From Streptomyces sp. GQFP (GTDB lineage: Bacteria; Actinomycetota; Actinomycetes; Streptomycetales; Streptomycetaceae): a stretch of DNA of 64,000 bases. This document shows positions 34,781-42,257 of the stretch, in pieces. Below the pieces are notes generated by a model. It was not told the origin of the DNA. It made no database searches and worked only from the letters and a program-made list of their open reading frames with translations. The position numbers and the translations under genes were made by a program. The DNA lies in assembly GCF_021545335.1 (NCBI RefSeq), contig NZ_CP089312.1, forward strand, positions 5,084,001 to 5,148,000. The letters run 5' to 3'. Numbering within the stretch: position 1 is the stretch's first letter; every line of letters begins with the position of its first letter.

Positions 34781-35491
34781 TTAACGGCGCAGCGCCTCGG
34801 GTTTCCCGGCCTCCACAGGCTGTGTGGAATCCAGGTGTGCCCAGACGATCAGTCGATGGCTGTGCCCCCACTCCGGATCGCACGTGGTCAGCGTGAGATA
34901 ACGGCCCGAGCGCGTGTACCCGCTCTTACGTGGCACAGGATCGATCACCTCAATGTCCGTGGGCACGGTTTTGTAGGGGCCTTTGTCGATCCGATACGTG
35001 AACCACGTCGTCCCGTCCGTCAGCACCACCGCGTCCCCGCGGCGCAGCTCCGGAAAGTCCTTGAACGGATCACCGTACGTACGCCGGTGGCCCGCGACCG
35101 AGAAGTTGCCCTGCTGGCCGAGCCGCGCGGTGGTGGCGTAGTGGCCGAGGCCCTTCTTCAGGGTGTTCGTCTTCGTGCCTTCGAGCACCGGCTTGTTCCA
35201 CGTGAAACCAAGCCGCGGGATGTACATGATCGCGAAGGGCTTGCCCGAGGAGTAGGGACCGGGCGGCTTGGGGCCCGCCGTACTCGTGGGAGTGGCCGAC
35301 GGCTCCGGCTCCGGCGCCTGTGTCACCGTGCCCTTCGACCACTGGTCCTGTAACTGGTCGATCTGGTCGTCCATGACGCCGTCGGCCTTCACGCCGGTCC
35401 AGAACAGCACGTACACGACGAAGAGCACGATCACCGTGCCCACCGTGACGCACAGTTCGCTGGCCGTCCTGATGATCACGCGCCCCGACAC
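34781..35491 (-). CDS. srtE: Class E sortase, third copy
   Basis: 236 residues. An N-terminal membrane helix (about 8-32, TASELCVTVGTVIVLFVVYV), a Pro/Thr-rich spacer and a sortase domain with His in VAGHRRTYG, Cys204 in TLTTCDP and Arg in HSHRLIVWA. The TLTTCDP and SHRLIVWA variants differ from the two paralogs (TLTTCTP, YRYIVWG or YRMIVWG), which suggests a different substrate. The GTG start is 27 bp after the DUF881 stop, so it is probably co-transcribed with that gene. Confidence 0.88.
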   Translation of the reverse strand: MSGRVIIRTASELCVTVGTVIVLFVVYVLFWTGVKADGVMDDQIDQLQDQWSKGTVTQAPEPEPSATPTSTAGPKPPGPYSSGKPFAIMYIPRLGFTWNKPVLEGTKTNTLKKGLGHYATTARLGQQGNFSVAGHRRTYGDPFKDFPELRRGDAVVLTDGTTWFTYRIDKGPYKTVPTDIEVIDPVPRKSGYTRSGRYLTLTTCDPEWGHSHRLIVWAHLDSTQPVEAGKPEALRR

Positions 35492-35518
35492 AGGCCCCCC
35501 AGCGGTGAGCTACGCCAG

Positions 35519-36298
35519 CTACTTCACAGGTTTCGCGTACTGCAGATCCACTGTGCCCGAGTAGCCGGGCAGAGTCACCGTCCCGTCCTCGTCGACCTGC
35601 CAGCCGAGCCCGTAGACGTTGACATACACCATGTAGTTCTGGATCGCCTTGGACGCCGTGAGCGCGTTCCGCAGCTTCTCGGGGTCGCCTACCGCCGTGA
35701 TCTTGTACGGGGGTGAGTAGACGCGTCCCTGGAGGATCAGCGTGTTGCCCACGCAGCGGACGGCGCTGGTGGAGATGAGCCGCTGGTCCATGACCTTGAT
35801 GCCCTTGGCCCCGCCCTGCCAGAGGGCGTTCACTACGGCCTGGAGGTCCTGCTGGTGGATGACCAGGTAGTCGGGCTGCGGCTCGGGGTAGCCGGGGAGC
35901 TTCGCGGTGGCGTTCGGCGGGGCGTCGTTGAGGGTGACCGTGAGGGCCTCGCCCTTGAGCTTCTGGGTGCCCGCGGCCTTCTCCAGCGCCGCCAGCTTGG
36001 CGTCCTCGGCCTCGGTGCTGCCGTCGTCGCGCTCGGCGAGCGCCTCGACGTCATCGCGCAGGGCCGCGTTGGACTCGTCGAGCCGGCCGTTCTTGTGGCT
36101 GCGCTCCTGGATGAGGTCCGAGAGCCTCAGCAGCGAGGCGTCCGTGCGGATGTTCGTACCCTTGGCTGTATCGAAGCTCGTGAAGAAAATCAGCCCCGCG
36201 AGGGCGAAGACCCCCACGGTGAGCACCCGGACCGGGCGGAAACGGCGGTTACCGGCAGGACTGGAATCCGTCCCGGGGGAGTCGGCAGAATTGCTCAA
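35519..36298 (-). CDS. DUF881 membrane protein
   Basis: 259 residues. A single N-terminal membrane helix (about 23-45, VRVLTVGVFALAGLIFFTSF), a coiled coil (about 60-115) and the DUF881 domain (about 116-259) with VNALWQGGAKGIKVMDQRLI. DUF881 proteins lie next to crgA and sortase genes in actinobacteria and are likely divisome- or wall-associated; function is unknown. The start is TTG at 36298, preceded by AAGGAGAT, so initiation may be weak. It is divergent from crgA (142 bp gap). Confidence 0.85.
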   Translation of the reverse strand: MSNSADSPGTDSSPAGNRRFRPVRVLTVGVFALAGLIFFTSFDTAKGTNIRTDASLLRLSDLIQERSHKNGRLDESNAALRDDVEALAERDDGSTEAEDAKLAALEKAAGTQKLKGEALTVTLNDAPPNATAKLPGYPEPQPDYLVIHQQDLQAVVNALWQGGAKGIKVMDQRLISTSAVRCVGNTLILQGRVYSPPYKITAVGDPEKLRNALTASKAIQNYMVYVNVYGLGWQVDEDGTVTLPGYSGTVDLQYAKPVK

Positions 36299-36440
36299 CG
36301 TACCCTTATCTCCTTCGGCGCCGCGGAAGCACTACGCTAACGGACGCCCGGGGGAGCACTAAGTGTCCCCTTGTACGCTGCCCCGGAGCCCGACCCAGTT
36401 CCCTGCGCGGCCACGCAGCGCATCGACAGGAGAGACCCTC

Positions 36441-36695
36441 GTGCCGAAGTCACGTATCCGCAAGAAGGCCGACTACACGCCGCCGCCCGCCAAGCAGGCG
36501 ACGGCCATCAAACTGAACAGCCGCGGCTGGGTCGCACCGGTCATGCTGGCGATGTTCCTCATCGGCCTGGCCTGGATCGTCCTCTTCTATGTGACCGACG
36601 GCACGCTGCCGATCGACTCACTGGACAACTGGAACATCGTGGTGGGCTTCGGCTTCATCGCCGCGGGCTTCGGTGTCTCCACGCAGTGGAAGTAG
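36441..36695 (+). CDS. crgA: Cell division protein CrgA
   Basis: 84 residues. A basic N terminus (PKSRIRKKADYTPPP) and two membrane helices (about 33-52 and 64-80). CrgA (WhiP) inhibits FtsZ-ring formation in aerial hyphae and links FtsZ with PBPs. The GTG at 36441 is chosen because AGGAGAG lies upstream. Confidence 0.93.
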   Translation: MPKSRIRKKADYTPPPAKQATAIKLNSRGWVAPVMLAMFLIGLAWIVLFYVTDGTLPIDSLDNWNIVVGFGFIAAGFGVSTQWK

Positions 36696-36743
36696 GGCCT
36701 TCAGGGCGGGCCCTCAGGGCTCTGCCCAGGGCTTTTCGCTGAG

Positions 36744-36956
36744 TTATCCACAGCCAGGGTTGAATTTCCACACCCCGCCTGGGGAAAAGACGACGATCTG
36801 TGGATAACTCATCGAGTGTTGACGCCGGTACGACTGACACACCGGTAACCGCAAGCTTGTTCGCCCCCTGCCTGACCTGGGAAAACTCCGGTCGGTGACA
36901 GGGGGCACAGCTGTTCCCGCACACTGTGCACAGGCAGCGCCACGGACTGTGGACAA
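36744..36956. promoter_or_regulatory. Group of DnaA boxes between crgA and rhomboid gene
   Basis: In the 330-bp gene-free region 36696-37025: TTATCCACA at 36744, TGTGGATAA at 36799 and TGTGGACAA at 36948, all perfect, plus a weaker TTTCCACA near 36765. No other feature is visible. A DnaA-box cluster outside oriC that affects replication has been reported in Streptomyces, but I cannot say that it is this one. Confidence 0.55.
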
Positions 36957-37025
36957 CAGGCACTCAGTGACAGGAGTGACCGGTCGGGGCGGCTGGACGG
37001 CAGGTCGGGCGCGCTAGCGGATGCG

Positions 37026-37919
37026 CTAGATGAGCTGGCCCGTGCGGATCAGGGTCATGACGACCACCGCGACCAGGACAACCGCGCAGACGCCGTACTG
37101 GACCAGGGATCTGCGCTCGCGCGGGGCGTGGACCATGGCGTAGCCGATGACGACACCGGCGACGAGGCCGCCGATGTGGGCCTGCCAGGCGATGTTGCTC
37201 GCTCCGAAGGTGAAGACGAGGTTGATCACCAGGAGAGCGATGATTGGCCGCATGTCCTGGTTGAGGCGGCGCATCAGGACAGCGGTCGCGCCGAAGAGGC
37301 CGAAGATGGCACCGGAAGCCCCGAGCGAGCCGCTGCTCGGGGAGGCCAGCAGATAAGTGAGGGCACTGCCCGCGAGACCCGAGACGATGTAGAGCACCAG
37401 GTAACGGACCCGGCCGAGGGCAGCTTCCAACGGGCCGCCGAGCCACCACAGGCTCAGCATGTTGAAGCCGATGTGCCAGATGGCCTGGTGCGCGAACATC
37501 GAGGTGAACAGCAGATACCACTGCCCCTCGGCGACGCCCTCCGTGGCGACGTACGGCGCCGGCGGCCACTTGCCGACGAGGACCAGGTGGTCCAGGAACG
37601 ACGGGCGGATCTGGCCGACGAGGAAGACCGCGAGGTTGATCCCGATGAGGATCTTGGTCAGGAGGCGGGGATCAGCTGCGATGGTGCCGCCGGCGATGTT
37701 GCGCGGCCTGGAGGCGCCGGGCGCGTGTCCCGTGCCGGAGCCGTTGCGCACGCATTCCGGGCACTGGAAGCCGACGGAGGCGCTGACCATGCACTCGGGG
37801 CAGATCGGGCGTTCGCAGCGGGTGCAGCGGATGCCTGTCTCGCGGTCCGGGTGGCGGTAGCAGGTGGGCAGGCTCTGGGCGTCCTGCGGGCCCTGCGGGC
37901 TGCCTGGCGCCTGGTCCAT
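37026..37919 (-). CDS. Rhomboid-family intramembrane serine protease
   Basis: 297 residues. The N terminus holds a small zinc-binding B-box-like segment (CYRHPDRETGIRCTRCERP and CPECM, CPECV; residues 20-57). The rhomboid domain (about 85-290) has six or more helices, with catalytic Ser202 in GASGAIFG and His248 in AHIGG, and HIGFNMLSLWWLG in TM2. It cleaves transmembrane segments of substrate proteins. It is 3' of the cyclophilin gene with a terminator hairpin between. Confidence 0.9.
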   Translation of the reverse strand: MDQAPGSPQGPQDAQSLPTCYRHPDRETGIRCTRCERPICPECMVSASVGFQCPECVRNGSGTGHAPGASRPRNIAGGTIAADPRLLTKILIGINLAVFLVGQIRPSFLDHLVLVGKWPPAPYVATEGVAEGQWYLLFTSMFAHQAIWHIGFNMLSLWWLGGPLEAALGRVRYLVLYIVSGLAGSALTYLLASPSSGSLGASGAIFGLFGATAVLMRRLNQDMRPIIALLVINLVFTFGASNIAWQAHIGGLVAGVVIGYAMVHAPRERRSLVQYGVCAVVLVAVVVMTLIRTGQLI

Positions 37920-37992
37920 GGGATCCCCTAAGTCCGTCAGTCCGTCGTCGTGCGGTTCCTCGTCGTACGGTTCGTCGTCGTACGCAATGCAC

Positions 37993-38024
37993 CGCCCCGC
38001 CCATCCTTACGGATGAGCGGGGCG
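37993..38024 (-). terminator. Terminator of cyclophilin gene
   Basis: CGCCCCGCCCATCC and GGATGAGCGGGGCG pair around TTAC. Confidence 0.75.
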
Positions 38025-38086
38025 TTTGGTTCCCTGCTGGCCCCCTCCGGAAAAGAGCTGGCGGGAGGGGTTCCCTGGGGTGAGCC

Positions 38087-38614
38087 CTAGCGGGTCTCGA
38101 CGACGACCGACTCGATGACGACGTCGTTGACCGGGCGGTCGGTGCGCGGGTTGGTCGCCGCGGTCGCGATGGCGTCCACGATCTTCTGGCTGGCCGCGTC
38201 GGTGACCTCACCGAAAATGGTGTGCTTGCGGGTCAGCCACGCCGTCGGGGAGACGGTGATGAAGAACTGCGAGCCGTTGGTGCCCGGGCCGGCGTTGGCC
38301 ATGGCCAGGAGGTACGGCTTGTCGAAGCGGAGGTCCGGGTGGAACTCGTCCTCGAACTGGTAGCCGGGACCGCCGGTGCCGTTACCGAGGGGGTCACCGC
38401 CCTGGATCATGAATCCGCTGATCACCCGGTGGAAGACCGTGCCGTCGTAGAGCTTGGCCGTGGACTTCTCACCAGTCTCCGGGTTGGTCCACTCACGCCC
38501 GCCGGTGGCGAGCTCGACGAAGTTCTGGACCGTCTTGGGCGCGTGGTTCGGCAGGAGCCGGACTTCGATGTCGCCGTGATTGGTCTTCAGGGTGGCGTAA
38601 AGCTGCTCAGCCAC
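38087..38614 (-). CDS. ppiA: Peptidyl-prolyl cis-trans isomerase, cyclophilin type
   Basis: 175 residues. Cyclophilin signatures: FHRVISGFMIQGGDP (catalytic Arg), GTNGSQFFIT and TIFGEVTDAASQ. No signal peptide, so it is cytoplasmic. It accelerates proline isomerisation and would be cyclosporin-sensitive. The GTG at 38614 is preceded by GGAAGG; the frame is open further upstream without a better start. The 390-bp divergent gap to the DUF5324 gene shows nothing I can assign. Confidence 0.93.
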   Translation of the reverse strand: MAEQLYATLKTNHGDIEVRLLPNHAPKTVQNFVELATGGREWTNPETGEKSTAKLYDGTVFHRVISGFMIQGGDPLGNGTGGPGYQFEDEFHPDLRFDKPYLLAMANAGPGTNGSQFFITVSPTAWLTRKHTIFGEVTDAASQKIVDAIATAATNPRTDRPVNDVVIESVVVETR

Positions 38615-39004
38615 GATCTGCCTTCCGTTGTCTTCTTGTGACTCCCCGATCCTTGCACGGTCCACGCCGTGCGTCGCCCGGCACCCTCCTCCGAGCGAAA
38701 ATCCGGCGTTTTCGCTTGCGCTTCCGGCGCTGCGCAGAAAACCGGTCGAGTAGGCACGGGACGGGGGCGCGGCACGGCGATCCGTGGCATTGTCGACGAC
38801 AAGCTCCTGTTGCCCGGTATTCATCGCTATTGCATGTGATCGTCATCCGCTGCCACATGCGACCGGTCCGGTGCCGTCAGTCCCGTGCGATCGGCCGTCC
38901 ATGACCCGGATGCCCGCCCTCGCATGCCTCGCGGCGTATTGCCAGGCATGATCCGTAAAAGGGTGGAGAGTCGATAACCGTACGCCACCGACGAGGAGGA
39001 TCCC

Positions 39005-39709
39005 GTGACCCGCATCGAAAGCGTGCGCGCCGCAACCAGCTCGGCGAAGGACAGCGTCCTGCACGCCGCGGACGTGGTGGCGCCCTACGCCGACACGGCC
39101 AAGGACAGGGCCACCCAGTACGCCCACGAGACACGCGTACGGCTTGCTCCCAGGGTGTCCCAGGCCACGGAGCAGGCCCGTGTCCAGTACGGCGCGCATC
39201 TCGCTCCGCGACTGGAACAGGCCCGTACGCATGTGCCGCCGAAGGTCGACCATGCCGCTCACGAAGCCGCTGCCCGTACCGCCAAGGCGGCCCGGCAGGC
39301 CGCCGACTACACCACGCCGCGCGTGGAGCGGGCGGTCGCGGCGGCCGGGCCCGTACGAGAGGAGGCCGCCGCACGCGGTGCCGCGGCGCTGGCCGCGCTG
39401 CGTGGTCAGGTCACTCCGCAGGAGATCCGGAAGCTGGCCCGCCAGCATGAGCGTCGGGCCCGGGCGGGCCGGCTCGCCAAGGGGCTGGTCGTGCTGGGCA
39501 TCCTGGCGGGCGGCGCCTTCGCCGCGTGGAAGTGGTGGGACAAGCAGGCCAATCCCGACTGGCTGGTCGAGCCGCCCGCCGCGACCGAGGTCCCGGAGAC
39601 GGGGCACCTGACGTCGGTGGACGGCACCGCTCCCTCGCATCTTGACCCCGAGGTCGAGGCGAAGGAGGCCGAGTCGGAGGCCACGGAGGGCGACGAGGAC
39701 CGCCGCTGA
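39005..39709 (+). CDS. DUF5324 family membrane-anchored protein
   Basis: 234 residues. A long Ala-rich amphipathic helical region (1-150) has repeated R-V-H-A-P patterns of apolipoprotein-like type. It is followed by one membrane helix (LVVLGILAGGAFAAWKWW, about 162-180) and an acidic tail. It is a Streptomyces family of unknown function. GGAGGATCCC precedes the GTG. It is convergent with the GtrA gene. Confidence 0.75.
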   Translation: MTRIESVRAATSSAKDSVLHAADVVAPYADTAKDRATQYAHETRVRLAPRVSQATEQARVQYGAHLAPRLEQARTHVPPKVDHAAHEAAARTAKAARQAADYTTPRVERAVAAAGPVREEAAARGAAALAALRGQVTPQEIRKLARQHERRARAGRLAKGLVVLGILAGGAFAAWKWWDKQANPDWLVEPPAATEVPETGHLTSVDGTAPSHLDPEVEAKEAESEATEGDEDRR

Positions 39710-39734
39710 CGGTTCGGTTCGTGTGTGGTGTCGC

Positions 39735-39770
39735 CGTGGGGTGGGAGACCTGAGGGTCTCCCACCCCACG
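39735..39770. terminator. Terminator between DUF5324 and GtrA genes
   Basis: Perfect 16-bp stem: CGTGGGGTGGGAGACC, loop TGAG, then GGTCTCCCACCCCACG. It serves both convergent genes and is 6 bp from parS 1. Confidence 0.75.
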
Positions 39771-39775
39771 GCGGT

Positions 39776-39789
39776 GTTTCACGTGAAAC
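39776..39789. promoter_or_regulatory. parS site 1
   Basis: GTTTCACGTGAAAC, the exact Streptomyces ParB-binding palindrome, within TGTTTCACGTGAAACA. Confidence 0.95.
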
Positions 39790-39802
39790 ACCGCTCTGCT
39801 CC

Positions 39803-39816
39803 GTTTCACGTGAAAC
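39803..39816. promoter_or_regulatory. parS site 2
   Basis: GTTTCACGTGAAAC, 27 bp from parS 1, which puts the two sites on nearly the same face of the helix. Confidence 0.95.
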
Positions 39817-39832
39817 ATCGTCGTCCGCGCCG

Positions 39833-40429
39833 TCAGGAGACGGCCAGCTGCGGGCTCGTCCTCAGTCCGCCGATGCCCCTCGTGACCGGGGCTCGGAGGA
39901 TGGTGCGGCGGACGGTCGAGGGCACCTGGACCTCCGGAGCCACCGGCGTCGCCAGGGTCACCGGGACCACCGAGACCGTGCTCTTGCTCCGGCCGGCGGC
40001 GAAGACGTACAGCCGGAGGACCAGGAAGCGTCCTATGCCGGCGAGGCCGGAGGCGCTGAGGTAGACGATCTGCTCGGTCAGCATGCCGGGCGACGGCTGG
40101 ACCAGGTGCAGGACGAACATCGCGACGCAGGTGACGGCGTAGGCGGCGGTGGCCGAGCCCGCCGACTGCCAGTGCTGGCGCCATCCGGCGCGCTTGCCGC
40201 CCCCGAAGGTGAAGCGGGCGTGGAGTTCGGTGCACAGGATGGTCGAGGCGACCGTGATCAGCGCGTTGGCCAGCACCCAGGGCATCGCCACCGCGAGCAG
40301 CGCGACGGCGCCGCTGGAGAGGAGGCCGACGCCACCGCCGCACAGAACGAACCGGGCGAAGGAGGCGAGTGGTCCGGGAGCAGCAGCGGCGCCGGTCGTG
40401 CTGGGCTTCGACGAGAGCTGCGGCTTCAC
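39833..40429 (-). CDS. GtrA-family membrane protein
   Basis: 198 residues with four membrane helices, starting FARFVLCGGGVGLLSSGAVA and including TELHARFTFGGG. GtrA-like proteins help flip or transfer lipid-linked sugars for cell-wall polysaccharide or teichoic acid decoration. No glycosyltransferase gene is adjacent. The GTG at 40429 follows GGAAGGAAACC. Its stop is close to the parS pair. Confidence 0.8.
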   Translation of the reverse strand: MKPQLSSKPSTTGAAAAPGPLASFARFVLCGGGVGLLSSGAVALLAVAMPWVLANALITVASTILCTELHARFTFGGGKRAGWRQHWQSAGSATAAYAVTCVAMFVLHLVQPSPGMLTEQIVYLSASGLAGIGRFLVLRLYVFAAGRSKSTVSVVPVTLATPVAPEVQVPSTVRRTILRAPVTRGIGGLRTSPQLAVS

Positions 40430-40612
40430 GGCGGTTTCCTTCCGGCGGGGCGACTGTGGACCTCTGTGGATCACGGGGATCAACTGGGTTCAACGATGCC
40501 GTCGCGCGCTCTTGGAAACGATGACGTGTGCTCCCGAACCGGGGGTGTAGCTGGCCCCACCATCGGGGTGCGGGAGGCGCTACCCAGGGCAGGGAAAAGG
40601 GCGGCTGATAGC

Positions 40613-40660
40613 TTCTACATGAACGTAGAAACAGGCGTAGGAACAGACGAAGAAGCAACG
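40613..40660. repeat. Inverted repeat and 12-nt tandem pattern before terB
   Basis: TTCTAC-ATGAAC-GTAGAA (40613-40630) is followed by a loose 12-nt periodicity: GTAGAAACAGGC, GTAGGAACAGAC, GAAGAAGCAACG. It is directly upstream of the TerB Shine-Dalgarno. It could be a regulator site or leader structure. Confidence 0.35.
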
Positions 40661-40670
40661 AGGAGTTCTC

Positions 40671-41126
40671 ATGGCCCTGTGGGACCGCATCAAGGAGTCC
40701 GCATCGACGATGCAGACCCAACTGGAGGCGAAGAAGAACGACTTGAAGAGCGGCGCGTTCCGGGACGCGAGTATGGCGATGTGTGCCCTGGTCGCCGCGG
40801 CCGACGGCACGATCGACCCGGCGGAACGGCAGCGCGTGGCCCAGCTCATCGCCACGAACGACGTCCTGCAGAACTTCCCCGCCGACGATCTGCGCCGCCG
40901 CTTCGACGAGAACATCGGCAAGCTGACGGCCGACTTCGCCTTCGGCAAGGTGACCGTGCTCCAGGAGATCGCCAAGGCCAAGAAGAAGCCGGCCGAGGCC
41001 CGTGCGGTGATCCAGATCGGCATCGTCATCGGCGGCGCGGACGGCGACTTCGACAAGACCGAGCAGGCGGTCGTACGGGAGGCCTGCTTCGCCCTGGACC
41101 TGCCGCCGCACGAGTTCGATCTCTGA
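40671..41126 (+). CDS. TerB-family tellurite-resistance-like protein
   Basis: 151 residues, an all-helical TerB fold. Asp/Glu-rich metal-binding loops occur twice: AAADGTIDPAERQRV and GGADGDFDKTEQAVV. TerB-like proteins bind divalent metal and act in stress or phage-defence associated complexes; a lone gene like this one is common in Streptomyces and its role is uncertain. GAGGAG-like sequence precedes the ATG. Confidence 0.8.
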   Translation: MALWDRIKESASTMQTQLEAKKNDLKSGAFRDASMAMCALVAAADGTIDPAERQRVAQLIATNDVLQNFPADDLRRRFDENIGKLTADFAFGKVTVLQEIAKAKKKPAEARAVIQIGIVIGGADGDFDKTEQAVVREACFALDLPPHEFDL

Positions 41127-41161
41127 CGCGACGCGCACGGCCCATCGGGCCGACAGCTGCA

Positions 41162-41204
41162 AAAGTGCCCTCTGGACTGCGTTTCCGCAGTTCAGAGGGC
41201 ATTT
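41162..41204 (-). terminator. Terminator downstream of tRNA-Ala
   Basis: Stem AAGTGCCCTCTGgACTGCG / CGCAGTtCAGAGGGCATTT around TTTC; it lies between the terB gene and tRNA-Ala and can end transcription from both. Confidence 0.7.
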
Positions 41205-41210
41205 CGGCTG

Positions 41211-41283
41211 TGGAGCCTAGGGGAGTCGAACCCCTGACATCTGCCATGCAAAGACAGCGCTCTACCAACTGAGCTAAGGCCCC
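41211..41283 (-). tRNA. tRNA-Ala(TGC)
   Basis: 73 nt. Acceptor GGGGCCT/AGGCTCC, D arm GCTCAGTTGGTAGAGC, anticodon stem CTGTC/GGCAG with loop TTTGCAT (anticodon TGC), T arm CAGGGGTTCGACTCCCCT. Discriminator A; CCA not encoded. Confidence 0.95.
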
Positions 41284-41465
41284 GAGGGAAAGGCGTCCGC
41301 CCAGAACAACCAAGTCCTGGTGGGTGCCGTCGACAAGAGTACCGGGTCATCCCCGGTATCCCGCAAAAGGATTGGGGGTCCCCGTGGACGACCACTCTCC
41401 GTAAGATGCTCGTCGTGGTTCGCTACAGCGAACCGCGGTATTTGGGGAAGCGATGGGGAGACGCA

Positions 41466-42014
41466 ATGGATGCCGCACAGCAGGAAGCCACCGCAAGAGC
41501 GCGGGAGCTTCAGCGGAACTGGTACGGAGAGCCGCTGGGGGCGCTCTTCCGTAAGCTCATCGACGATCTTGGTCTCAACCAGGCTCGTCTCGCGGGGGTA
41601 CTGGGGCTGTCCGCGCCGATGCTGTCACAGCTGATGAGCGGCCAGCGGGCCAAGATCGGCAATCCGGCAGTGGTGCAGCGGGTGCAGTTGCTGCAGGATC
41701 TGGCCGGTCAGGTCGCGGACGGCAGCGTAAGTGCGGCCGAGGCGACCGAGCGGATGGACGAGATCAAGAAGTCGCAGGGGGGCTCGGTGCTCAGCAACAC
41801 CACGCAGTCGACGACGAGTTCGGGGGCGCCCACGGTCAAGCGTGTGGTCCGCGAGATCCAGTCGCTGCTGCGCTCGGTGGCCGCCGCCGGCGACATCATC
41901 GAGGCGGCGGACACTCTCGCCCCGACCCACCCGGAACTGGCAGAGTTCCTCCGGGTGTACGGCGCGGGCCGCACGTCGGACGCCGTGACGCACTACCAGT
42001 CCCACCAGAACTGA
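41466..42014 (+). CDS. Helix-turn-helix DNA-binding protein
   Basis: 182 residues. HTH at about 30-55: LGLNQARLAGVLGLSAPMLS (XRE-like), then a helical region and a C-terminal domain. The recognition helix is in SAPMLSQLMSG. Ser/Thr-rich linker near 105-120. It may be a conserved Streptomyces regulator; target unknown. ATG at 41466 has GGGGAGACGC before it. A terminator hairpin follows at 42012-42062 and then the kinase gene. Confidence 0.7.
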   Translation: MDAAQQEATARARELQRNWYGEPLGALFRKLIDDLGLNQARLAGVLGLSAPMLSQLMSGQRAKIGNPAVVQRVQLLQDLAGQVADGSVSAAEATERMDEIKKSQGGSVLSNTTQSTTSSGAPTVKRVVREIQSLLRSVAAAGDIIEAADTLAPTHPELAEFLRVYGAGRTSDAVTHYQSHQN

Positions 42015-42062
42015 GCCGCCGGCCCGGCCGCCGACCGGGGGTTCGGCGGCCGGGCTCCGGCT
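42012..42062 (+). terminator. Terminator after HTH gene
   Basis: GAGCCG, CCGGCCCGGCCGCCGA and the complementary TCGGCGGCCGGGCT, CGGCTC form a long GC-rich hairpin overlapping the stop codon. Confidence 0.6.
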
Positions 42063-42257
42063 CAGGAGCAGCAACGGGACAGACGCGCAGAGGAGATGGG
42101 CAGGGAGAGTCGGGGAGACGGGCGGGAAAACAGGTGCGGAGACAGGTTCTGGGCGAGCGGGGTGACAGCGGGCTCCGGAGCGGGGTAGGAGGAGCCGTAC
42201 CAACCGCCGGTCCGGAGCCGACCGAGCGGGGATCCGAAGGGGGATCGACGCAGAGCC

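Noticed and set aside
36363..36440. Upstream start for crgA at 36363
   Set aside because: It would add 26 non-conserved residues. The GTG at 36441 has AGGAGAG and begins the conserved PKSRIRKK.
40619..40690. Leader peptide beginning at ATG 40619 before terB
   Set aside because: It has no Shine-Dalgarno, does not stop before terB in a coupling arrangement, and overlaps the repeat pattern.
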